Source: Actinomycetota bacterium (GTDB lineage: Bacteria; Actinomycetota; Thermoleophilia; Gaiellales; Gaiellaceae). Taken from it: a stretch of 8,990 nt of DNA. Below, piece after piece: positions 7,280 to 8,990 of this stretch (position 1 is its first letter; each line of letters opens with the position of its first letter). Under the pieces are notes generated by a model. It saw only the letters and a program-made list of their open reading frames with translations. It was not told where the DNA came from and searched no databases. The position numbers were made by a program, and so were the translations under genes. The DNA lies in the NCBI GenBank assembly GCA_019234175.1, contig JAFALP010000292.1, positions 1-8,990 of the forward strand, in the 5' to 3' direction.

Positions 7280-8990
7280 GTGGACGCGCTCAACATGTTC
7301 AGCGAGCCCACGAGGGCCTGGTTCGAGCGCGAGTTCGCCGCTCCGACCCCCGCGCAGGAGAAGGGCTGGCCGGCGATCGCCTCCGGCCGCCACACGCTCA
7401 TCCAGGCGCCGACGGGATCCGGCAAGACGCTCGCGGCGTTCCTCTATGCGATCGACCGCCTGACGCCGAGCCCCGGCGAGGGGCTCCGCGTCCTCTACGT
7501 CTCGCCGCTGAAGGCGCTCAACTACGACGTCGAGCGGAACCTCCGCGGCCCGCTCGCCGGGCTCCGCTCCGAGCTGCGCGTCGCCGTCCGCACCGGCGAC
7601 ACGCCGCAGAAGGAGCGCCAGGCGATGCTGCGCGACGTCCCCGACATCCTCATCACCACGCCGGAGTCGCTCTTCCTGTTGCTGACGTCGCAGGCGCGCG
7701 AGCTCTTGAAGACGGTCGACACCGTCATCGTCGACGAGGTCCACGCGGTCGCGGGCACGAAGCGCGGCGCCCATTTGGCCCTGTCGCTCGAGCGGCTCGA
7801 ACGGCTGACCGGCGGCTTCCAGCGCATCGGCCTGTCGGCGACGCAGCGGCCGCTCGAGGAGATCGGCCGCTTCGTGTCCGGGAGCCGTCCCATCGACCTC
7901 GTCGATGCCGGCGTCGCCAAGCAGTTGGACGTGCGCGTGCTCGTCCCGCTCGAGGACATGCGCGAGCCCGAGGAGCAGTCGTCCATCTGGCCGTCGATCT
8001 ACCCGGCGCTGCTCGACCTCGTGCGCGAGCACCGTTCGACGATCGTGTTCGTGAACAACCGGCGCCTCGCCGAGCGGCTGGCGCTGCGGCTGAACGAGCT
8101 CGCCGAGGAAGAAGTCGCGCGCGCGCATCACGGCTCGCTCGCCCGCGAGCAGCGCCTGCTCATCGAGGAGGATCTGAAAGCGGGGCGCATCCCGTGCCTC
8201 GTCGCCACCTCGTCGCTCGAGCTCGGCATCGACATGGGCGCCGTCGACCTCGTCGTTCAGGTGGAGTCGCCGAAGTCGGTCGCGCGCGGCCTCCAGCGCA
8301 TCGGCCGCGCCGGGCACTCGCTCGACGCGGTCTCGAAGGGCCGCATCTTCCCGAAGTTCCGCGCCGACCTGCTCGAGTCGGCGGTCGTGCTGCAGCGCAT
8401 GCTCGCCGGCGAGATCGAGGAGACGCAGATCCCGAGGAACCCGCTCGACGTGCTCGCGCAGCAGGTCGTCGCCGTCTGCGCCGACGAGGAGATCGAGGTG
8501 ACCGAGCTGCACCGGCTCGTCCGCGGCGCGTATCCGTTCGCCGACCTCTCGCGCGCGCAGCTCGAGAACGTCCTCGACATGCTCGCGGGGCGCTATCCCT
8601 CCGACGAGTTCGCGGAGCTGCGGCCGCGCATCGTCTGGGACCGCACCGCGGGCGTCATCCGCGGCCGCGAAGGCGCGCGCCGGCTCGCGGTCACGAACGC
8701 CGGCACGATTCCCGACCGGGGGCTCTTCGGCGTCTTCATCGTCGACGGCGGCGGCCGCGTCGGCGAGCTCGACGAGGAGATGGTCTACGAGGCGCGCGCG
8801 GGGCAGACGTTCCTGCTCGGCGCATCGACGTGGCGGATCGAGGAGATCACGCGCGACCGCGTGCTCGTGTCGCCGGCGCCGGGGTTGCCGGGGGCGGTGC
8901 CGTTCTGGAAGGGCGAGGGTGTCGGTCGGCCGTTCGAGCTCGGGCAGAAGATCGGCGCGGCCGCGCGTGAGCTCGGCGCCCTCGGCGAGG
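7280..8990 (+). CDS. lhr: Lhr-family DExH helicase, N-terminal part (cut by window end)
   Basis: About 570 residues are visible before the window ends. The protein is a superfamily 2 ATP-dependent 3'-5' helicase of the Lhr (large helicase-related) group, which acts in DNA repair. In order it shows a Q-motif-like region PTPAQEKGW, motif I APTGSGKT, motif Ia YVSPLKALNYD, a TTPESL element, motif II DEVH, motif III LSATQRP, motif IV IVFVNNRRLAERL, motif V ATSSLELGIDMG and motif VI QRIGRAGH. Beyond these come a winged-helix region and the start of the Lhr-specific domain (GELDEEMVYEARAG, FLLGASTWRIEEI). Lhr cores are about 850-950 residues, and long forms reach about 1500 with a C-terminal extension; which form this is cannot be told. 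GTG at 7280 (MDALNMFSEPTRAWF) is preferred because it gives the family-like N-terminus and fits a leaderless start; an ATG at 7295 is the alternative. It is divergent from the cyclase operon. Confidence 0.95.
   Translation, partial: MDALNMFSEPTRAWFEREFAAPTPAQEKGWPAIASGRHTLIQAPTGSGKTLAAFLYAIDRLTPSPGEGLRVLYVSPLKALNYDVERNLRGPLAGLRSELRVAVRTGDTPQKERQAMLRDVPDILITTPESLFLLLTSQARELLKTVDTVIVDEVHAVAGTKRGAHLALSLERLERLTGGFQRIGLSATQRPLEEIGRFVSGSRPIDLVDAGVAKQLDVRVLVPLEDMREPEEQSSIWPSIYPALLDLVREHRSTIVFVNNRRLAERLALRLNELAEEEVARAHHGSLAREQRLLIEEDLKAGRIPCLVATSSLELGIDMGAVDLVVQVESPKSVARGLQRIGRAGHSLDAVSKGRIFPKFRADLLESAVVLQRMLAGEIEETQIPRNPLDVLAQQVVAVCADEEIEVTELHRLVRGAYPFADLSRAQLENVLDMLAGRYPSDEFAELRPRIVWDRTAGVIRGREGARRLAVTNAGTIPDRGLFGVFIVDGGGRVGELDEEMVYEARAGQTFLLGASTWRIEEITRDRVLVSPAPGLPGAVPFWKGEGVGRPFELGQKIGAAARELGALGE

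Noticed and set aside
7169..8512. Minus-strand open frame antisense to lhr
   Set aside because: The translation has no domain and a composition typical of an antisense shadow; all helicase motifs lie on the plus strand.
6535..8970. Long plus-strand open frame spanning the 5' end of the cyclase gene and most of lhr
   Set aside because: It crosses two real genes in the wrong strand or frame and gives Arg/Ala-rich low-complexity protein; the lhr motifs are in a different frame.

Overview
The window is high-GC, gene-dense bacterial DNA. It most resembles an actinobacterium, possibly of the Thermoleophilia (Solirubrobacterales/Gaiellales) type. This rests on strong G/C third-position bias, a large cyclase-ATPase regulator, an actinobacterial-type HhH-GPD protein, an Lhr helicase and a GTG start placed right behind a TANNNT -10 box. 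The lineage is an inference from style and gene families, not from a marker gene.

Layout. Five genes lie head to tail on the minus strand from about 7101 down to 118 and look like one operon: (1) a class III nucleotide cyclase fused to an AAA/STAND-type ATPase and a long helical C-terminal region; (2) a small HhH-GPD base-excision-type protein; (3) a two-HKD phospholipase D-like protein; (4) a membrane-anchored PAS sensor histidine kinase; (5) a secreted protein of unknown function. The junctions are very tight: 9 nt between 1 and 2, an apparent CTGA overlap between 2 and 3, TGATG between 3 and 4, and ATGA between 4 and 5. Divergently on the plus strand, an Lhr-type DExH helicase starts near 7280 and runs off the right end.

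The 178-nt divergent spacer (7102-7279) carries a short minus-strand fragment resembling the C-terminal part of DUF2182 membrane proteins, plus a -10-like box set for leaderless lhr expression. The 117 nt at the left end hold a weak hairpin that may end the operon and a perfect 19-nt palindrome that looks like an operator, perhaps for a gene outside the window.

How the genes may work together is open. The operon couples signalling modules (cyclase-ATPase, histidine kinase) with two likely nucleic-acid or phosphodiester enzymes and a secreted protein. The least ordinary point is the PLD gene, whose conserved N-terminus overlaps the end of the HhH-GPD gene and has no ATG, GTG or TTG start near it. 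That implies a rare start codon, a frameshift fusion or a sequence error. No RNA gene, CRISPR array, insertion sequence or phage gene was seen.
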